Shown: positions 26,726 to 37,914, counted from the first letter of the stretch. The stretch is DNA of 64,000 nt from Vibrio sp. LaRot3 (GCF_027587025.1 NZ_JAPPTI010000010.1:1-64000), one strand, 5' to 3'. Made by a program: numbers and translations. Notes: generated by a model not told the origin, from the letters alone.

Positions 26726-28351
26726 GTGAATCGCATACCTAAATTAGGTCTCTGGGTCGCGGTGTTCATCGCGACCTTTGTTATTTGTGCTCTTGGCGCG
26801 TTGATTCATGCCGCGCCAAGCGTCAATGTCCTGCAAGTATGGCAAGATCCTTACTATCGCCACGTCACTCAATTTAGCTTCTATCAGTCGTTCTTATCGA
26901 CCTTACTCAGTGTCGGCTTAGCGTTGCCAGTTGCACACGCGTTATCTCGACGTCAGTTCAAAGGTAAAACTTTAATACTCAGGCTATTTAGTACCACATT
27001 AGTGTTGCCTGTTCTGGTGGGAGTGTTTGGGTTACTTGCGATATATGGTAACAGTGGCCTCATTGCTGATGGCTTACAGGCAATAGACAATGAGTTACCG
27101 TTTTCTATTTATGGTCTAAATGGCATTTTACTCGCCCATCTCTTTTTTAATTTGCCTTACGCAACGCGCTTGTTGCTGCAAGCCCTCGAAACCATTCCTC
27201 AAGAGCAACATAAATTGTGTGCCCATCTTGGTATGTCTCAATGGCAGAAATTTAAATGGGTAGAATGGCCGAGGTTGCGTCAGCAATTACCTCACGTTAG
27301 TGGCTTAGTCTTCATGCTTTGCTTTACCAGTTTTGCCACCGTAATGGCATTGGGCGGCGGGCCCAAATCGACCACTATTGAGCTTGCGATCTATCAAGCG
27401 ATTAAGTTTGATTTTGACTTACAAGCCGGGGCATTGCTTGCCATGTGGCAAATGCTGCTGTGCGGTACGATGGCGTTAACCATTCAACGTTTAGCGAAGC
27501 CAATGCCTATCACGTCAGGAAGCCGCTCAACTACACCTTATTTGGTCAATGACACCAAGCTGACTCGCAGTTGGGATTGGGCATGGATAAGCTTTGCTGT
27601 CTTACTTGTTATCCCGCCGTTGGTGATGGTGGTATTAAGTGGCTTGAATTGGCAGGCGCTTGCAGTATTAGGCGATGAACGTTTTTGGTCAGCGCTGTTT
27701 GCTTCGCTTCGAGTTGCGATTGTCGCGAGTGTGATTGCATTGAGTGCCGGTATTGCTATCTTGCTAACCAGCCGACGATTAAGACTCAACAGTAGCTCTA
27801 AGCAGGCGGATAAAGTGGAGTTGATTGGCACGATTATTTTGGTCACTCCGGGGCTAGTGATATCAACCGGATTATTCTTATTACTGCGCTCATTTAGCGA
27901 TATCTTTAGCTTGGCGTTTTTTGTGGTGGTGGCAGTTAATGCTCTGATGGGGTTGCCGTATATCGTCAAAACCTTATCTCAGCCGATGTTGCATATTGAA
28001 CAGCAATATCAATACTTGTGTGCGAGCTTAGGTATCCGCGGCTGGCAAAGATTTAAGGTCATTGAATGGCGAGCGTTGGCTAAGCCAATGGCAAATGCAT
28101 TCTCGATTAGCTTTATGGTTGCGATTGGTGATCTAAGCGCAATTGCTTTGTTTGGCGGTCAAGATTTTAGAACTCTTCCCCTGTACCTATTCCAGTTATT
28201 AGGTAGCTATCAGATGGAAGCGGCGGCAGCGGTGTCACTGACATTACTTATGTTGAGTGTGGGCTGCTTTAGCCTAATTGAAAAGCTGTTTGGTCGAGTA
28301 TCGGGCAACCATACTCATGGGAATACAGAGGTAAAGTATGCTCAGCGTTAA
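26726..28351 (+). CDS. thiP: Thiamine ABC transporter, permease
   Basis: 541 residues from a GTG start, eight bases after thiB. A duplicated binding-protein-dependent permease: about 12 helices, with two cytoplasmic EAA-like loops, one in MSQWQKFKWVEWPRLRQQLPH and one in LGIRGWQRFKVIEWRALAKPM. It forms the channel for thiamine. The 3' end overlaps thiQ by 14 bases. Confidence 0.94.
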   Translation: MNRIPKLGLWVAVFIATFVICALGALIHAAPSVNVLQVWQDPYYRHVTQFSFYQSFLSTLLSVGLALPVAHALSRRQFKGKTLILRLFSTTLVLPVLVGVFGLLAIYGNSGLIADGLQAIDNELPFSIYGLNGILLAHLFFNLPYATRLLLQALETIPQEQHKLCAHLGMSQWQKFKWVEWPRLRQQLPHVSGLVFMLCFTSFATVMALGGGPKSTTIELAIYQAIKFDFDLQAGALLAMWQMLLCGTMALTIQRLAKPMPITSGSRSTTPYLVNDTKLTRSWDWAWISFAVLLVIPPLVMVVLSGLNWQALAVLGDERFWSALFASLRVAIVASVIALSAGIAILLTSRRLRLNSSSKQADKVELIGTIILVTPGLVISTGLFLLLRSFSDIFSLAFFVVVAVNALMGLPYIVKTLSQPMLHIEQQYQYLCASLGIRGWQRFKVIEWRALAKPMANAFSISFMVAIGDLSAIALFGGQDFRTLPLYLFQLLGSYQMEAAAAVSLTLLMLSVGCFSLIEKLFGRVSGNHTHGNTEVKYAQR

Positions 28352-29045
28352 ACAAATCGATTACTATTATCACAATGAAGGCTTTCACTTTGATTTGGAA
28401 GTAGATCAAGGGGCGATAGTCGCGTTGATGGGGCCAAGTGGTGCCGGTAAGTCTACTTTGTTGGCATTAATGGCTGGCTTTATCGAGCCTGAAAGTGGTG
28501 AATTGTGGGCAGACGGTATTAGTTTAGTCGGCAAGCAGCCTCATCAGAGGCCTTTAGCGATGTTATTCCAAGAGCATAATTTGTTTGCTCATTTAACGGT
28601 GCGCGAGAATATCGGCCTTGGACTTAACCCAGGCTTAAAACTGACGGAGTCGCAAAAGCAGCAAGTGATTGAAGCGGCGCAGCAAGTCGGCGTAGGTGAA
28701 ATGTTAGATAGACTTCCTGAGCAGCTTTCTGGCGGGCAAAGGCAACGCGTAGCGTTAGCACGCTGCTTTGTACAGCCTCATTCAATTTGGCTGTTAGATG
28801 AACCTTTCTCTGCATTAGATCCGGTACTACGAGAAGAGATGCTCGCCTTAGTGCAACGCTTAGCTAAAGAGCGAAACCTAACGGTCATTATGGTGACGCA
28901 CCATCTTAGTGATGCCAAAACCATTGCCTCGGATTTTGCGTTTGTCGCGCAGGGTAGAGTGGCCGTCGCCGATAAGATTGCAACGCTATCGAGCAGTCAT
29001 CCTAATTCGGAACTGAGCGCGTTTGTTCAGGCGAGTCGGTCGTAG
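28338..29045 (+). CDS. thiQ: Thiamine ABC transporter, ATP-binding protein
   Basis: 235 residues. Walker A GPSGAGKSTLLALMAG near residue 33, Q-loop LFQEHNLFAHLTVRENI, signature LSGGQRQRVALARC and Walker B WLLDEPFSALDP. It powers the ThiBP importer. It begins inside the end of thiP and ends before a terminator. Confidence 0.95.
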   Translation: MLSVKQIDYYYHNEGFHFDLEVDQGAIVALMGPSGAGKSTLLALMAGFIEPESGELWADGISLVGKQPHQRPLAMLFQEHNLFAHLTVRENIGLGLNPGLKLTESQKQQVIEAAQQVGVGEMLDRLPEQLSGGQRQRVALARCFVQPHSIWLLDEPFSALDPVLREEMLALVQRLAKERNLTVIMVTHHLSDAKTIASDFAFVAQGRVAVADKIATLSSSHPNSELSAFVQASRS

Positions 29046-29066
29046 GTTTACATTGCTCCATAACAA

Positions 29067-29091
29067 AAAAGCAGCCAATGGCTGCTTTTCG
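29067..29091 (+). terminator. Terminator of thiBPQ
   Basis: Stem AAAAGCAGCC/GGCTGCTTTT with an AAT loop. The core matches the alr terminator at 6365-6391. It lies between convergent thiQ and darP. Confidence 0.85.
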
Positions 29092-29121
29092 CGTATCTAA
29101 AGGAGTCATAACAAGGAAAGG

Positions 29122-29649
29122 TTAGAAATCTTCGTCGTTAAGCTCTTTTAGGATTTGGAAAATTTCACGGTATGACTTTGCTGGTTTACCGGCTTTTTTC
29201 TCTTTCGCAGCTTGGCGAGAAAGTTGACGTAGACGTTGACGGTCTGCGTCAGGATATAGCTCAAGTACGTCAGCAATGGCGCTATCGCCTTCTTCTACAA
29301 CACGATCACGCAGCTGCTCAAGTTTGTGCAGAACGGCTGTGTTTTGTGAGTGCTTGTTACGTACCTTATCCAGCGCTGCTTGGATCGGTTCTGGATCTTC
29401 GTAACGCATCAACTTGCCAATACGTTGAAGTTGGCGACGACGTGCTTCGTTTTTAAAACGCTGCGCATCATGAATTGCTTCGGCAAGGTCTTCACTTAGC
29501 GGGAATTTTGCCAGAACTGCTGGTTTTAGACCTACAAGCTCTTCGCCTAGCTTTTGTAACTCTTCCATGTCGCGTTTCATTTCGGATTTACTGACCCAAA
29601 TGATCTCTTCTTCCGGTTCCCATGGCGCTTTTTGATTCTTACGAGCCAT
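29122..29649 (-). CDS. darP: Ribosome-associated protein DarP (YjgA)
   Basis: 175 residues, UPF0307 family. YjgA/DarP binds late 50S precursors and assists peptidyl-transferase-centre maturation. The family pattern is seen: [45 protein letters not shown] and [13 protein letters not shown] at the C-terminus. It is a charged, helical, soluble protein. It is divergent from pmbA, the usual arrangement. Confidence 0.93.
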   Translation of the reverse strand: MARKNQKAPWEPEEEIIWVSKSEMKRDMEELQKLGEELVGLKPAVLAKFPLSEDLAEAIHDAQRFKNEARRRQLQRIGKLMRYEDPEPIQAALDKVRNKHSQNTAVLHKLEQLRDRVVEEGDSAIADVLELYPDADRQRLRQLSRQAAKEKKAGKPAKSYREIFQILKELNDEDF

Positions 29650-29769
29650 CTCTTTTGCCCTAATTTGAACATCTATTTCTCTATTTTAACAACAATCATG
29701 GGGAGAAAGCGAAATTCTTGTTATCCTATCTATATCGAATAGCGAACAAACACCATCACATAAGAAGAT

Positions 29770-31113
29770 ATGGACGTAAGACAACAAGTTGCCCAACAGC
29801 AAGTTGAGCTAGAAGCCGCAGTAGCAAAAGCACTTGAAATGGCTGCGCAAAAGGCGGATGCCGCAGAAGTCGCGATCAGTAAATCGACAGGCTTAAGCGT
29901 TTCTACTCGTATGTGTGAAGTAGAGAACGTTGAGTTTAATAGCGATGGAGCGTTGGGTATCACGGTATATCGTGGTCAACGCAAAGGCAGTGCATCGACA
30001 TCTGACTTAAGCGAAAAAGCGATTCAGCAAACGGTATTGGCGGCATTAGATATTGCGCAATACACGTCAGAAGATCCATACGCGGGCCCGGCTGATAAAG
30101 AGTTGATGGTCAAAGAGATCCCTGATTTGGATTTATTCCACCCGGATACGCCCGATCCTGATCATGCAGCAAAAATCGCCATTGAAGCAGAGCGCCATGC
30201 GCTGTCTTACAGCGACAAAATCAAACAGAGTGATGGTGCAAGCTACGATAGCCATTATGGCTTAAAAGTATATGGTAACAGCCATGGCCTACTTGCAAGC
30301 TACGCATCAAGCCGCCATAGCACGAGCTGTTGTGTGATTGGCCAAGGCCAAAATGGTGAGATGGAGCGTGACTACAGCTACACGGTTGCACGCCATGTAG
30401 ATGAGCTTTGGACACCAGAGAAGGTTGGTCGTGAAGCAGCAGAAAAAACGGTAGGCCGTCTTGACCCGCAAAAGCTAGCAACGGGTAAATACCCAGTGAT
30501 GTTTGCTGCTGATGTAGCAACAGGTTTGATTGGCCACTTAGTCATGGCAATCAGCGGCGGCAATCTTTACCGTAAATCTTCTTTCCTGTTGGATCAGCTT
30601 GGTGAGCAGGTGTTGCCTTCATGGTTCAACATTGCAGAGCGCCCGCACATTCTGCGTGGCTTAGCATCAAGCCCATTCGATAGCGAAGGTGTGTTTACTC
30701 AAGATCGTGAAATCATCACTGACGGCGTATTGGCAACTTACCTGCTAACCTCATACGCTGCACGTAAGATGAACATGACCCCTACAGGCCACGCTGGTGG
30801 TATTCACAACTGGTTTGTGCAATCGACAGGGCAAAGCTTCGATCAAATGCTAAAAGAGTTAGGCACAGGTCTATTGGTGACTGAAACCATGGGACAAGGT
30901 GTGAATGTCGTAACGGGTGATTACTCACGCGGTGCTGCTGGTTTCTGGGTTGAAAATGGCGAGATTCAATTCCCAGTGTCTGAGGTGACGATTGCAGGCA
31001 ACTTGAAAGAGATGTTCCAGCAAATTGTTGCTGTTGGTAATGACGTTGAAACACGCTCGCAGATTCAAACTGGTTCTATCTTGCTTGAATCCATGAAAAT
31101 TGCCGGTGAATAA
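29770..31113 (+). CDS. pmbA: Metalloprotease PmbA (TldE)
   Basis: 447 residues (E. coli 450). PmbA/TldE forms a heterodimer with TldD, which carries the zinc site; together they process leader peptides such as microcin B17 and the antitoxin CcdA. Features are the N-terminal coiled region [21 protein letters not shown] and the C-terminal [31 protein letters not shown]. TldD is not in the window. A terminator follows. Confidence 0.95.
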   Translation: MDVRQQVAQQQVELEAAVAKALEMAAQKADAAEVAISKSTGLSVSTRMCEVENVEFNSDGALGITVYRGQRKGSASTSDLSEKAIQQTVLAALDIAQYTSEDPYAGPADKELMVKEIPDLDLFHPDTPDPDHAAKIAIEAERHALSYSDKIKQSDGASYDSHYGLKVYGNSHGLLASYASSRHSTSCCVIGQGQNGEMERDYSYTVARHVDELWTPEKVGREAAEKTVGRLDPQKLATGKYPVMFAADVATGLIGHLVMAISGGNLYRKSSFLLDQLGEQVLPSWFNIAERPHILRGLASSPFDSEGVFTQDREIITDGVLATYLLTSYAARKMNMTPTGHAGGIHNWFVQSTGQSFDQMLKELGTGLLVTETMGQGVNVVTGDYSRGAAGFWVENGEIQFPVSEVTIAGNLKEMFQQIVAVGNDVETRSQIQTGSILLESMKIAGE

Positions 31114-31129
31114 TTAGCGACTAAATTTA

Positions 31130-31160
31130 AAAATCCCAAGCTTAGGCTTGGGATTTTTAT
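31130..31160 (+). terminator. Terminator of pmbA
   Basis: Stem AAAATCCCAAGC/GCTTGGGATTTT with a TTAG loop, followed by a T-rich tail. It lies between convergent pmbA and ruvX. Confidence 0.88.
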
Positions 31161-31182
31161 TTCAATAGCACTTAGCGTTTGG

Positions 31183-31608
31183 CTATTTGCCCCACTGCGC
31201 TTCAAACCAGCTTTCTAAAATCACCACCGCAGACTGACAATCGACATTGCCTTTCGTAAGTGCTTTGTAGCCACCCATCGCAAACAAGTCGGCGCGAGCT
31301 TCGGTTGTCGATAATCGCTCATCGTGTAGCTCTACAGGCAAGCCATAACGGCCTTGTAGGCGTTTAGCAAACTTACGCGCACGTTGGGTAATACTTTCTA
31401 AATCTTTACCGTGTAGGTCGGTTGGAAGGCCAACCACCAAAAGGTTAGGTTGCCACTCTTTAATCTGCTTTTCGATATCATCCCAATTCGGAATGCCATC
31501 ATTGGCTTTAAACGCTTTCAATGGTGAAGCTGTGCCAGTGATTTCTTGGCCAATCGCACTACCAATACTTTTAGTACCAAAATCGAAAGCCATGATTGTC
31601 TTAGACAT
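31183..31608 (-). CDS. ruvX: Putative pre-16S rRNA nuclease RuvX (YqgF)
   Basis: 141 residues from the ATG at 31608; a longer frame begins at 31644, but [16 protein letters not shown] is the family N-terminus. RNase H-like fold: [14 protein letters not shown] has the first catalytic Asp and [13 protein letters not shown] the Glu/Asp centre. YqgF is linked to 16S rRNA 5' maturation. It is the last gene of the leftward rsmE-gshB-yqgE-ruvX run. Confidence 0.93.
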   Translation of the reverse strand: MSKTIMAFDFGTKSIGSAIGQEITGTASPLKAFKANDGIPNWDDIEKQIKEWQPNLLVVGLPTDLHGKDLESITQRARKFAKRLQGRYGLPVELHDERLSTTEARADLFAMGGYKALTKGNVDCQSAVVILESWFEAQWGK

Positions 31609-31670
31609 AAAATTACTGCCTTGGGAAATAAGTTGAAAGGTCACGCCTAGCTGAATTTATACGTTATCTA

Positions 31671-32234
31671 TTACGCATGACCAATTTGACTAGAGAGCTG
31701 TGCGACATCAATGCCAAGCATTTGTACCGCTTTTTGCCAACGTTCTTTGACGGGGGTTTCAAACATGATGTCTGGATCGGCTTCAATGGTGAGCCATGAG
31801 TTTTCGGCCAATTCGGTCTCGAGTTGCCCAGGCTCCCAGCCAGAATAACCCAGCGCGACGATATATTGATTCGGTTCGGCTTCAGTGCCTAATACGCTCA
31901 GGATATCTTTTGATGTGGTCACCATGATCTGCTCAGTCATCTGAATGCTCGATTCATAACGATCTTTCGGTTGATGAAGAATAAACCCGCGATCTTCTGA
32001 AACTGGGCCGCCATTGAGTACAGGCATCTCTAGTTTTTCTGTTCTCAGCTGTGGGTGAACGGGTTGAACGTCTACTTTTTCCAGCATTTTGCCAATGGTC
32101 ACTTCAATGGGAGAGTTGATCATTAAGCCCATTGCACCATCTTCGTTATGCTCACATACGTAGATGACGCTGCGCTGGAAATAAGGATCTTTCATGCCAG
32201 GCATCGCGACTAAAAAATGGTTAGTCAAATTCAT
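31671..32234 (-). CDS. yqgE: YqgE/AlgH family protein (UPF0301)
   Basis: 187 residues from the ATG at 32234; the 9-residue upstream extension from 32261 is not part of the family. Contains the DUF179 pattern [41 protein letters not shown] and [15 protein letters not shown]. Function is unclear; a homologue (AlgH) affects alginate and virulence genes in Pseudomonas. It lies between gshB and ruvX. Confidence 0.93.
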   Translation of the reverse strand: MNLTNHFLVAMPGMKDPYFQRSVIYVCEHNEDGAMGLMINSPIEVTIGKMLEKVDVQPVHPQLRTEKLEMPVLNGGPVSEDRGFILHQPKDRYESSIQMTEQIMVTTSKDILSVLGTEAEPNQYIVALGYSGWEPGQLETELAENSWLTIEADPDIMFETPVKERWQKAVQMLGIDVAQLSSQIGHA

Positions 32235-32325
32235 TATCACATCAACCTTATTGATTGCCATTGCAAGAGAGGAGTTGTACGAGGCAGTTTATCTCTGCCT
32301 CGAACGGTATTGGCCTCGAATGGCT

Positions 32326-33273
32326 TTATTTATTTAAGCGACGCTCAATCGCATCCATCAGCTTGCCTGTAATCGAGATATCGAAAGCGGCTTCGATTTC
32401 ACGAATACAAGTCGGGCTTGTTACGTTGATTTCAGTAAGCTTATCGCCAATCACATCTAAACCAACGAAGATCAAACCTTTCTCTTTTAGCGTTGGAGCA
32501 ACAGCTTGAGCAATTTTAAGATCCGTTTCGCTTAGTGGACGAGCTTCACCTGTGCCGCCAGCTGCAAGGTTACCACGTGTTTCACCTTTGGCAGGAATAC
32601 GGGCAAGGCAGTAAGGCATTGGTTCGCCATCGACCACTAAAATACGTTTGTCACCGTTACTGATATCAGGAACGAACGTTTGTGCCATCGCGTAGTTTTG
32701 ACCGTGGTTCGTCAAGGTCTCGATGATCACTGATACGTTTGGATCGTTTTCTTTGACACGGAAGATAGAAGCACCACCCATACCGTCGAGTGGTTTTAAG
32801 ATCACGTCACCGTGCTGCTCACGAAATGCTTTAATTTTCTCAGCTTTGCGCGTCACAATGGTTGTCGGTGTTAGTTCAGGGAACCAAGCAGTAAAGAGTT
32901 TTTCGTTACAATCACGTAGGCTCTGTGGCTTGTTAACGATTAACGTTCCTTTCTCTTCTGCGCGCTCTAAAATGTATGTCGCGTAAATAAATTCAGTATC
33001 GAAAGGAGGATCTTTACGCATCAATACCGCATCTAACTCTGCCAGCTCGATGGTTTGCTCTGACTTGAATTGGTACCAACCGCTAGGATCTTCTTTAAGT
33101 TCAACGACTTTGGTATCTGCTACCGCAACACCTTGATCTAAGTGTAGATCATTCATCTCCATGTAGTGGATTTCGTAGCCGCGGCGCTGAGCCTCAAGCA
33201 TCATGGCGAAGCTAGAGTCTTTTTTGATGTTGATGGACGAGATTGGGTCCATCACGATGCCAAGTTTAATCAT
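32326..33273 (-). CDS. gshB: Glutathione synthetase
   Basis: 315 residues (E. coli 316), prokaryotic ATP-grasp type. It joins gamma-glutamylcysteine and glycine. Conserved segments are GIVMDPISSINIKKDSSFAMM at the N-terminus, LKPLDGMGGASIFR in the ATP-grasp loop and the C-terminal LIFVGLDVIGDKLTEINVTSPT. SD GGAGAAG precedes the start. It follows rsmE after 12 bases. Confidence 0.96.
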   Translation of the reverse strand: MIKLGIVMDPISSINIKKDSSFAMMLEAQRRGYEIHYMEMNDLHLDQGVAVADTKVVELKEDPSGWYQFKSEQTIELAELDAVLMRKDPPFDTEFIYATYILERAEEKGTLIVNKPQSLRDCNEKLFTAWFPELTPTTIVTRKAEKIKAFREQHGDVILKPLDGMGGASIFRVKENDPNVSVIIETLTNHGQNYAMAQTFVPDISNGDKRILVVDGEPMPYCLARIPAKGETRGNLAAGGTGEARPLSETDLKIAQAVAPTLKEKGLIFVGLDVIGDKLTEINVTSPTCIREIEAAFDISITGKLMDAIERRLNK

Positions 33274-33285
33274 GATCTTCTCCGG

Positions 33286-34017
33286 TTAGCCAAGATCGCC
33301 AAAGCGAACTTGAAGGGCGGTAATTGCGGTCAAGGCTGCTGTCTCGGTACGCAGTACACGAGGACCAAGCAGGGTCTCTTCAAATTGGTACTCTTGTGTC
33401 ATATCGATCTCTGCTGAAGATAAGCCACCTTCAGGGCCAATCAGCAGACGAACTTTCTCTACAGGAGTCGGTAATGTGTTGATGGAGTATTTTGCTCTAG
33501 GGTGAAGGTTGAGCTTAAGGCCATCATATTGTTCAGCGCACCACTCTTCGAGCGCCATAATTGGGCGAATTTCTGGCACTGTGTTGCGGCCGCATTGTTC
33601 ACACGCACTGATAGCAATCTTCTGCCATTGCGCGAGTTTCTTCTCAAAACGCTTCTGATCTAACTTAACGCCACAGCGCTCCGAGATAAGTGGAGTAATG
33701 GTATTCACGCCAAGCTCGACTGACTTCTGAATGGTGAACTCCATCTTATCGCCACGAGAAACCACCTGACCTAAATGCAGATCGAGCGGTGATTCACTGC
33801 TGCGCTCAACGCGCTCGGTGACATCCACTTGTACAGTTTTTTTTGTCACTTCAGAGATTACCGCTGGAAATTCAGCGCCACTACCATCAAATAAAAGCAC
33901 TTCTTGGCCTTCTTTCATTCGTAGCACTCGGCCAATATGGCCAGCAGCATCGTCACCTAGCATTAGGCTGCCAAGTTGTTGAATGGTTTCTGGATGATAA
34001 ATTCGTGGAATTCGCAT
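33286..34017 (-). CDS. rsmE: 16S rRNA (uracil-1498-N3)-methyltransferase
   Basis: 243 residues, SPOUT-class enzyme that methylates U1498 of 16S rRNA. The N-terminal PUA-like domain ([17 protein letters not shown]) is followed by the knotted SAM site with [14 protein letters not shown] and [20 protein letters not shown]. It is next to gshB, as in E. coli. Confidence 0.95.
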   Translation of the reverse strand: MRIPRIYHPETIQQLGSLMLGDDAAGHIGRVLRMKEGQEVLLFDGSGAEFPAVISEVTKKTVQVDVTERVERSSESPLDLHLGQVVSRGDKMEFTIQKSVELGVNTITPLISERCGVKLDQKRFEKKLAQWQKIAISACEQCGRNTVPEIRPIMALEEWCAEQYDGLKLNLHPRAKYSINTLPTPVEKVRLLIGPEGGLSSAEIDMTQEYQFEETLLGPRVLRTETAALTAITALQVRFGDLG

Positions 34018-34140
34018 GGTGATTAGGTTCCAGCTGAGTGGTTGATATAAAAACTAACATGGATGCGTTAGTGCTAAAAAACAAGGGTTAAAGCGAGTTT
34101 CTATCTCAACAGAGCAAAGTTACTCGCCTAAATAAACTCA

Positions 34141-34836
34141 TTACTGAGTTTTACAGGCTTGCCACACAAATGGGTTATGGTTGCCCTGAACTTTAGCGAT
34201 TCGTTTATCGCGTTCACACTCCCATGAATCGACAGGGTATTGCTTGTTCCAAGCCGTCATGAGGTTGCGCTGCTGCTTAGATAATTTGAAGCCATACTCT
34301 TGGCTCATATAGAGGTAAGTTCGTGCAATAGAGCCGCGGGCACGATCAGGTGGCATAACTTTACGTTGCTTAAAGTTAACCTGCATTTCGCAGCGGCCGT
34401 AACTGACGCCATCAACGCCATTCCACTGGCTAAAGTTGTAGTTGGATCGATCGCCGTTGACCTCACCGATAGCTGGGGTCAGGTTATGCAGATCCGCTTC
34501 CATTAAACGAAATTGCTTGTCTTTTTTGGTGCAGTTCTTTCTGCCGCCATCTTGCCAACATTGACGCTGGTGGCCAAATTGCCATGCGGGTACAACATGC
34601 TCCCACTCGATGCGAGAGGCTCGTTTTTGTTGTTTGCGGACTTTATAGCCGCAAGCACTTAAATCAGGAATGCCTTTCTTACCCTGCCAAGTAATGTCAC
34701 AGCCACAGTAAAAGCTCGTTGTGTGATCATGGTAGATTTTGACGGCTTCTTTTTTCGCTTTAGAGAATGAGCTAGGTGGCGCAGCGACCGCGACACTGCT
34801 CAATAGTGCTAAGCCAAACCAAATGAATTTTTTCAT
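34141..34836 (-). CDS. endA: Endonuclease I / extracellular DNase (Dns-type)
   Basis: 231 residues from the ATG at 34836; an extended frame reaches 34878. A signal peptide ends SVAVA-APPS. Endonuclease I features: [21 protein letters not shown] with the catalytic His, then [25 protein letters not shown]. Eight Cys residues probably form disulfides. The V. cholerae counterpart Dns (231 aa) is secreted and limits natural transformation and extracellular DNA. It lies beside rsmE as in V. cholerae. Confidence 0.94.
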   Translation of the reverse strand: MKKFIWFGLALLSSVAVAAPPSSFSKAKKEAVKIYHDHTTSFYCGCDITWQGKKGIPDLSACGYKVRKQQKRASRIEWEHVVPAWQFGHQRQCWQDGGRKNCTKKDKQFRLMEADLHNLTPAIGEVNGDRSNYNFSQWNGVDGVSYGRCEMQVNFKQRKVMPPDRARGSIARTYLYMSQEYGFKLSKQQRNLMTAWNKQYPVDSWECERDKRIAKVQGNHNPFVWQACKTQ

Positions 34837-34961
34837 AGATAAAGTATTTAGAAAGTAGGACTTTATTAATGATAACACTCATTTTTGCTCATATATGATG
34901 ATATTTAGCTCAGTTGATGATTAAAGCGGTGGAATAAGGTTAATCAGTGCAGTGAATGGGG

Positions 34962-35459
34962 CTAGCTGAGTTGCTTGCCAGTAAAGACCAGAGTTTGTTG
35001 GCATTGCTGGCAGCGATAAGTCGCTTGGTTTCTTACTACTTTATTGTGGCGTCGAATAGTCAGCGGGTAAGTGCTACAGCTGCACTGATACTGAAAAGTT
35101 TTGCCCTGCACAGAGTTAACTGAAAAGCTGTGTGTGGTTTTAGCCGGTACACCGAGCACTTGTTCCATAATCCCTTGCCATTCTTTGCCGTGTGGGCGAA
35201 CGCGCCCATAGACTTGATAAGTGATCAGGTGAGCCATCTCGTGAGGAATGACTTCTTCGAGGAAAGCTTGTTGGTTTTCAGTAAATAGTACCGGGTTTAA
35301 GCGAATTTCATTTAACTGTAGGTAGGCTTTGCCCGCAGCCTTACCGCGTAATTTATAGCTGATAGTCGGCAAAGGGAATGAGCGTTGAAAGGTTTGCTGT
35401 GCTTTGACTAAGCAATCGGCCATAACTTGCTTTACTTGGTAATTTAATTCGAAATCCAC
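34962..35459 (-). CDS. sprT: SprT family zinc metalloprotease-like protein
   Basis: 165 residues from a GTG at 35459, preceded by TAGGA; an ATG at 35501 would add 14 residues without a clear SD or family match. SprT-like domain with zinc motif [24 protein letters not shown] (HExxH as HEMAH), and a C-terminal zinc ribbon, CSCS...CQQC. Function in bacteria is not established. It lies close to endA. Confidence 0.9.
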   Translation of the reverse strand: MDFELNYQVKQVMADCLVKAQQTFQRSFPLPTISYKLRGKAAGKAYLQLNEIRLNPVLFTENQQAFLEEVIPHEMAHLITYQVYGRVRPHGKEWQGIMEQVLGVPAKTTHSFSVNSVQGKTFQYQCSCSTYPLTIRRHNKVVRNQATYRCQQCQQTLVFTGKQLS

Positions 35460-35528
35460 GTCTAATCCTAAAAAGCCCCGACCAATTGGCCGAGGCATCA
35501 TAACGTGCTTGATCGTCGCTGTTAAGCG

Positions 35529-36326
35529 CTAAGCGGAGTGTTTCTTTTTAATCACTTCGTGGTAAGCGTGCCATGTGGCGTAACCTAAGATTGGCATGGT
35601 GAATAGCATGCCTATACCGTAAGTGGCGAAGCCAATTAAAATACCGCCACAAATCAGCGCAGCCCAAACGATCATGGCTGGGATGTTGGATCGGACGGCG
35701 TTAAAGCTAGTGAATACAGCGGTCATCACATCGACTCGTCTTTCCATCATTAGTGGGATAGAAAAAGCAGAGATACTGAAAACTACGCAAGCTAATACGA
35801 AACCAACGCCAGAACCAATGACTAAAAAGGGTAGAAAATCGGTTAATGGCGCGCCTTGCACGGATGGATAGAGGGCATGAAGCAGCGCGGCGATTCGCAT
35901 CCAGAAAATCATACAGACGGCTAACAGAACAGCAAAGGCCCATTGAGACGTCGAGTTGCGACCGATTGCTTTCATGGAGTGTAACAAGCTCGCTGAGTGA
36001 CCTTTCTCTCTTTCCCAACTGGCATCATAAAGCCCCAGCGCGAGGAATGGCCCAATCAACATGTAGACCACCAATGCAGGCATCACAACTAGGTGCGTGC
36101 CTTGCCATTGAATCAATAATACGATGCCAATGGCAGCTGCCATAAAGCAGACGCCGTAAAAAGCGCTGATCAGCGGCATGCGAATGAAGTCGTGCAAGGC
36201 GAGCGATAGCCAATGAAAAGGGGCGGATACGCTGAGTTGATTGCATTCAATGGTGCGTGCGTATTCGGATTGTTTCGTGTCCTTCTCTTTGCTGTGCAAA
36301 TCGGACGGGTGAACGGTGCGAGGCAT
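35529..36326 (-). CDS. DUF2189 membrane protein
   Basis: 265 residues. After a charged N-terminal part of about 45 residues come six hydrophobic segments, for example LISAFYGVCFMAAAIGIVLLI, PALVVYMLIGPFLALGLYDAS, WAFAVLLAVCMIFWM, FLVIGSGVGFVLACVVFSISAF and MIVWAALICGGILIGFATYGIGML. This matches DUF2189, often next to cytochrome c oxidase genes elsewhere; that linkage is absent here. An inner-membrane protein of unknown role. Confidence 0.8.
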   Translation of the reverse strand: MPRTVHPSDLHSKEKDTKQSEYARTIECNQLSVSAPFHWLSLALHDFIRMPLISAFYGVCFMAAAIGIVLLIQWQGTHLVVMPALVVYMLIGPFLALGLYDASWEREKGHSASLLHSMKAIGRNSTSQWAFAVLLAVCMIFWMRIAALLHALYPSVQGAPLTDFLPFLVIGSGVGFVLACVVFSISAFSIPLMMERRVDVMTAVFTSFNAVRSNIPAMIVWAALICGGILIGFATYGIGMLFTMPILGYATWHAYHEVIKKKHSA

Positions 36327-36562
36327 AACTCCTCCTTGATTTATCTCACTTTACTTCGCTTTATACGAAGAACGTTGATGTCTGGCTTACTGTGTCTGGC
36401 TTACTGTATTGAGTGAAGGTAAAGACATCTCCGGCGTGAGCCCGCATCATGCGTTATACGTCTAATGACATTTAACATTATTTTAACTATTGGCGGAGTC
36501 GGAGCAATTTACAAATAATTGTTGTATTTTTGTTCAGGCAGGCAGTAAAAAAGAGGGATAAA
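36327..36562. other. Intergenic region between DUF2189 and metK terminator
   Basis: AT-rich and without a supported gene. It presumably holds the promoter of the DUF2189 gene. I see no operator or RNA element. Confidence 0.4.
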
Positions 36563-36590
36563 AAAAGCCCCCGCTAAATAGCGAGGGCTT
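36563..36590 (-). terminator. Terminator of metK
   Basis: On the minus strand, stem AAGCCCTCGCT/AGCGGGGGCTT (one G-U pair) with an ATTT loop and seven T residues. Confidence 0.88.
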
Positions 36591-36611
36591 GATAGAGTGT
36601 CTAACGCGAGA

Positions 36612-37766
36612 TTACTTGATGTTTGCGAAATCGCGTAGGATGTCTGCTTTATCAGTCGCTTCCCATGGGAACTCTTCACGACCAAAGTGACCGTATGCCG
36701 CTGTCTTTTTGTAGATAGGCTGAAGTAGGTTCAGCATTTCTTGTAGACCGTATGGGCGTAGGTCGAAGTTTTGACGTACTGCTTCGATGATTACTTCGTG
36801 AGGTACTTTCTCAGTACCGAACGTTTCAACCATGATAGATGTTGGATCTGCAACACCGATAGCGTAAGAAAGTTGGATTTCACAACGGTCAGCCATGCCA
36901 GCGGCTACGATGTTTTTCGCTACGTAACGTGCTGCGTATGCTGCTGAGCGGTCTACTTTCGATGGATCTTTACCAGAGAATGCACCACCACCGTGACGAG
37001 CCGCGCCGCCGTAAGTATCTACAATGATCTTACGACCAGTTAGGCCACAGTCACCCATTGGGCCACCAATTACGAAACGGCCAGTTGGGTTAATGAAGAA
37101 GTTCGTCTCTTTGCTGATCCACTCTGATGGTAGAACTGGCTTAATGATCTCTTCCATTACTGCTTCACGTAGGTCAGGAGTAGAGATTGAATCACAGTGC
37201 TGAGTTGAAAGAACAACTGCATCGATACCAACGATCTTACCTTGGTCGTATTGGAACGTTACCTGAGATTTTGCATCTGGACGTAGCCAAGGTAGTGTGC
37301 CGTTTTTACGTACTTCTGCTTGCTTCTGTACAAGAAGGTGAGAGTAAGTAATTGGAGCTGGCATTAGGATGTCAGTTTCGTTAGTTGCGTAACCAAACAT
37401 GATGCCTTGGTCGCCTGCGCCTTGCTCTTTAGGATCTGCTTTATCAACACCTTGGTTGATGTCTGGAGACTGCTTACCGATAGTGTTAAGTACCGCACAA
37501 GAATCAGCATCGAAGCCCATATCAGAGTGAACGTAACCAATTTCACGTACGGTTTGACGAGTTAGCTCTTCAATATCAACCCATGCTGAAGTGGTGATTT
37601 CACCACCAACCATAACCATGCCGGTTTTTACGTAAGTTTCACAAGCAACACGTGCTTTAGGATCTTGTTCAATGATGGCATCAAGAACTGCATCAGAGAT
37701 TTGGTCAGCGATTTTATCTGGATGGCCTTCTGAAACAGACTCAGAAGTGAACAGGTGCTTAGCCAT
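36612..37766 (-). CDS. metK: S-adenosylmethionine synthase
   Basis: 384 residues (E. coli 384). Makes SAM from methionine and ATP. The conserved [28 protein letters not shown] and [23 protein letters not shown] motifs are all present. Strongly biased codons. Its upstream region carries a run of MetJ-like boxes. It is divergent from tkt. Confidence 0.97.
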   Translation of the reverse strand: MAKHLFTSESVSEGHPDKIADQISDAVLDAIIEQDPKARVACETYVKTGMVMVGGEITTSAWVDIEELTRQTVREIGYVHSDMGFDADSCAVLNTIGKQSPDINQGVDKADPKEQGAGDQGIMFGYATNETDILMPAPITYSHLLVQKQAEVRKNGTLPWLRPDAKSQVTFQYDQGKIVGIDAVVLSTQHCDSISTPDLREAVMEEIIKPVLPSEWISKETNFFINPTGRFVIGGPMGDCGLTGRKIIVDTYGGAARHGGGAFSGKDPSKVDRSAAYAARYVAKNIVAAGMADRCEIQLSYAIGVADPTSIMVETFGTEKVPHEVIIEAVRQNFDLRPYGLQEMLNLLQPIYKKTAAYGHFGREEFPWEATDKADILRDFANIK

Positions 37767-37840
37767 GTGAGCTCCACTTTATAATTAAGTTATGACGAAA
37801 AGGCACATGACCATTTCGTCTCAATACCGTTAATGTTTGT

Positions 37841-37864
37841 AGGTGTTTCTACATCTAGACGTCT
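37841..37864. promoter_or_regulatory. MetJ operator (three met boxes)
   Basis: Three adjacent 8-mers, AGGTGTTT, CTACATCT and AGACGTCT. The last is a perfect met box; the others match 5 of 8. MetJ binds tandem boxes cooperatively with SAM as corepressor, so metK should be feedback-controlled. Confidence 0.8.
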
Positions 37865-37914
37865 ATTTTAAATTTGATGGTTCAAATTACAAGCTATTTT
37901 TTCTCGGACTGACT

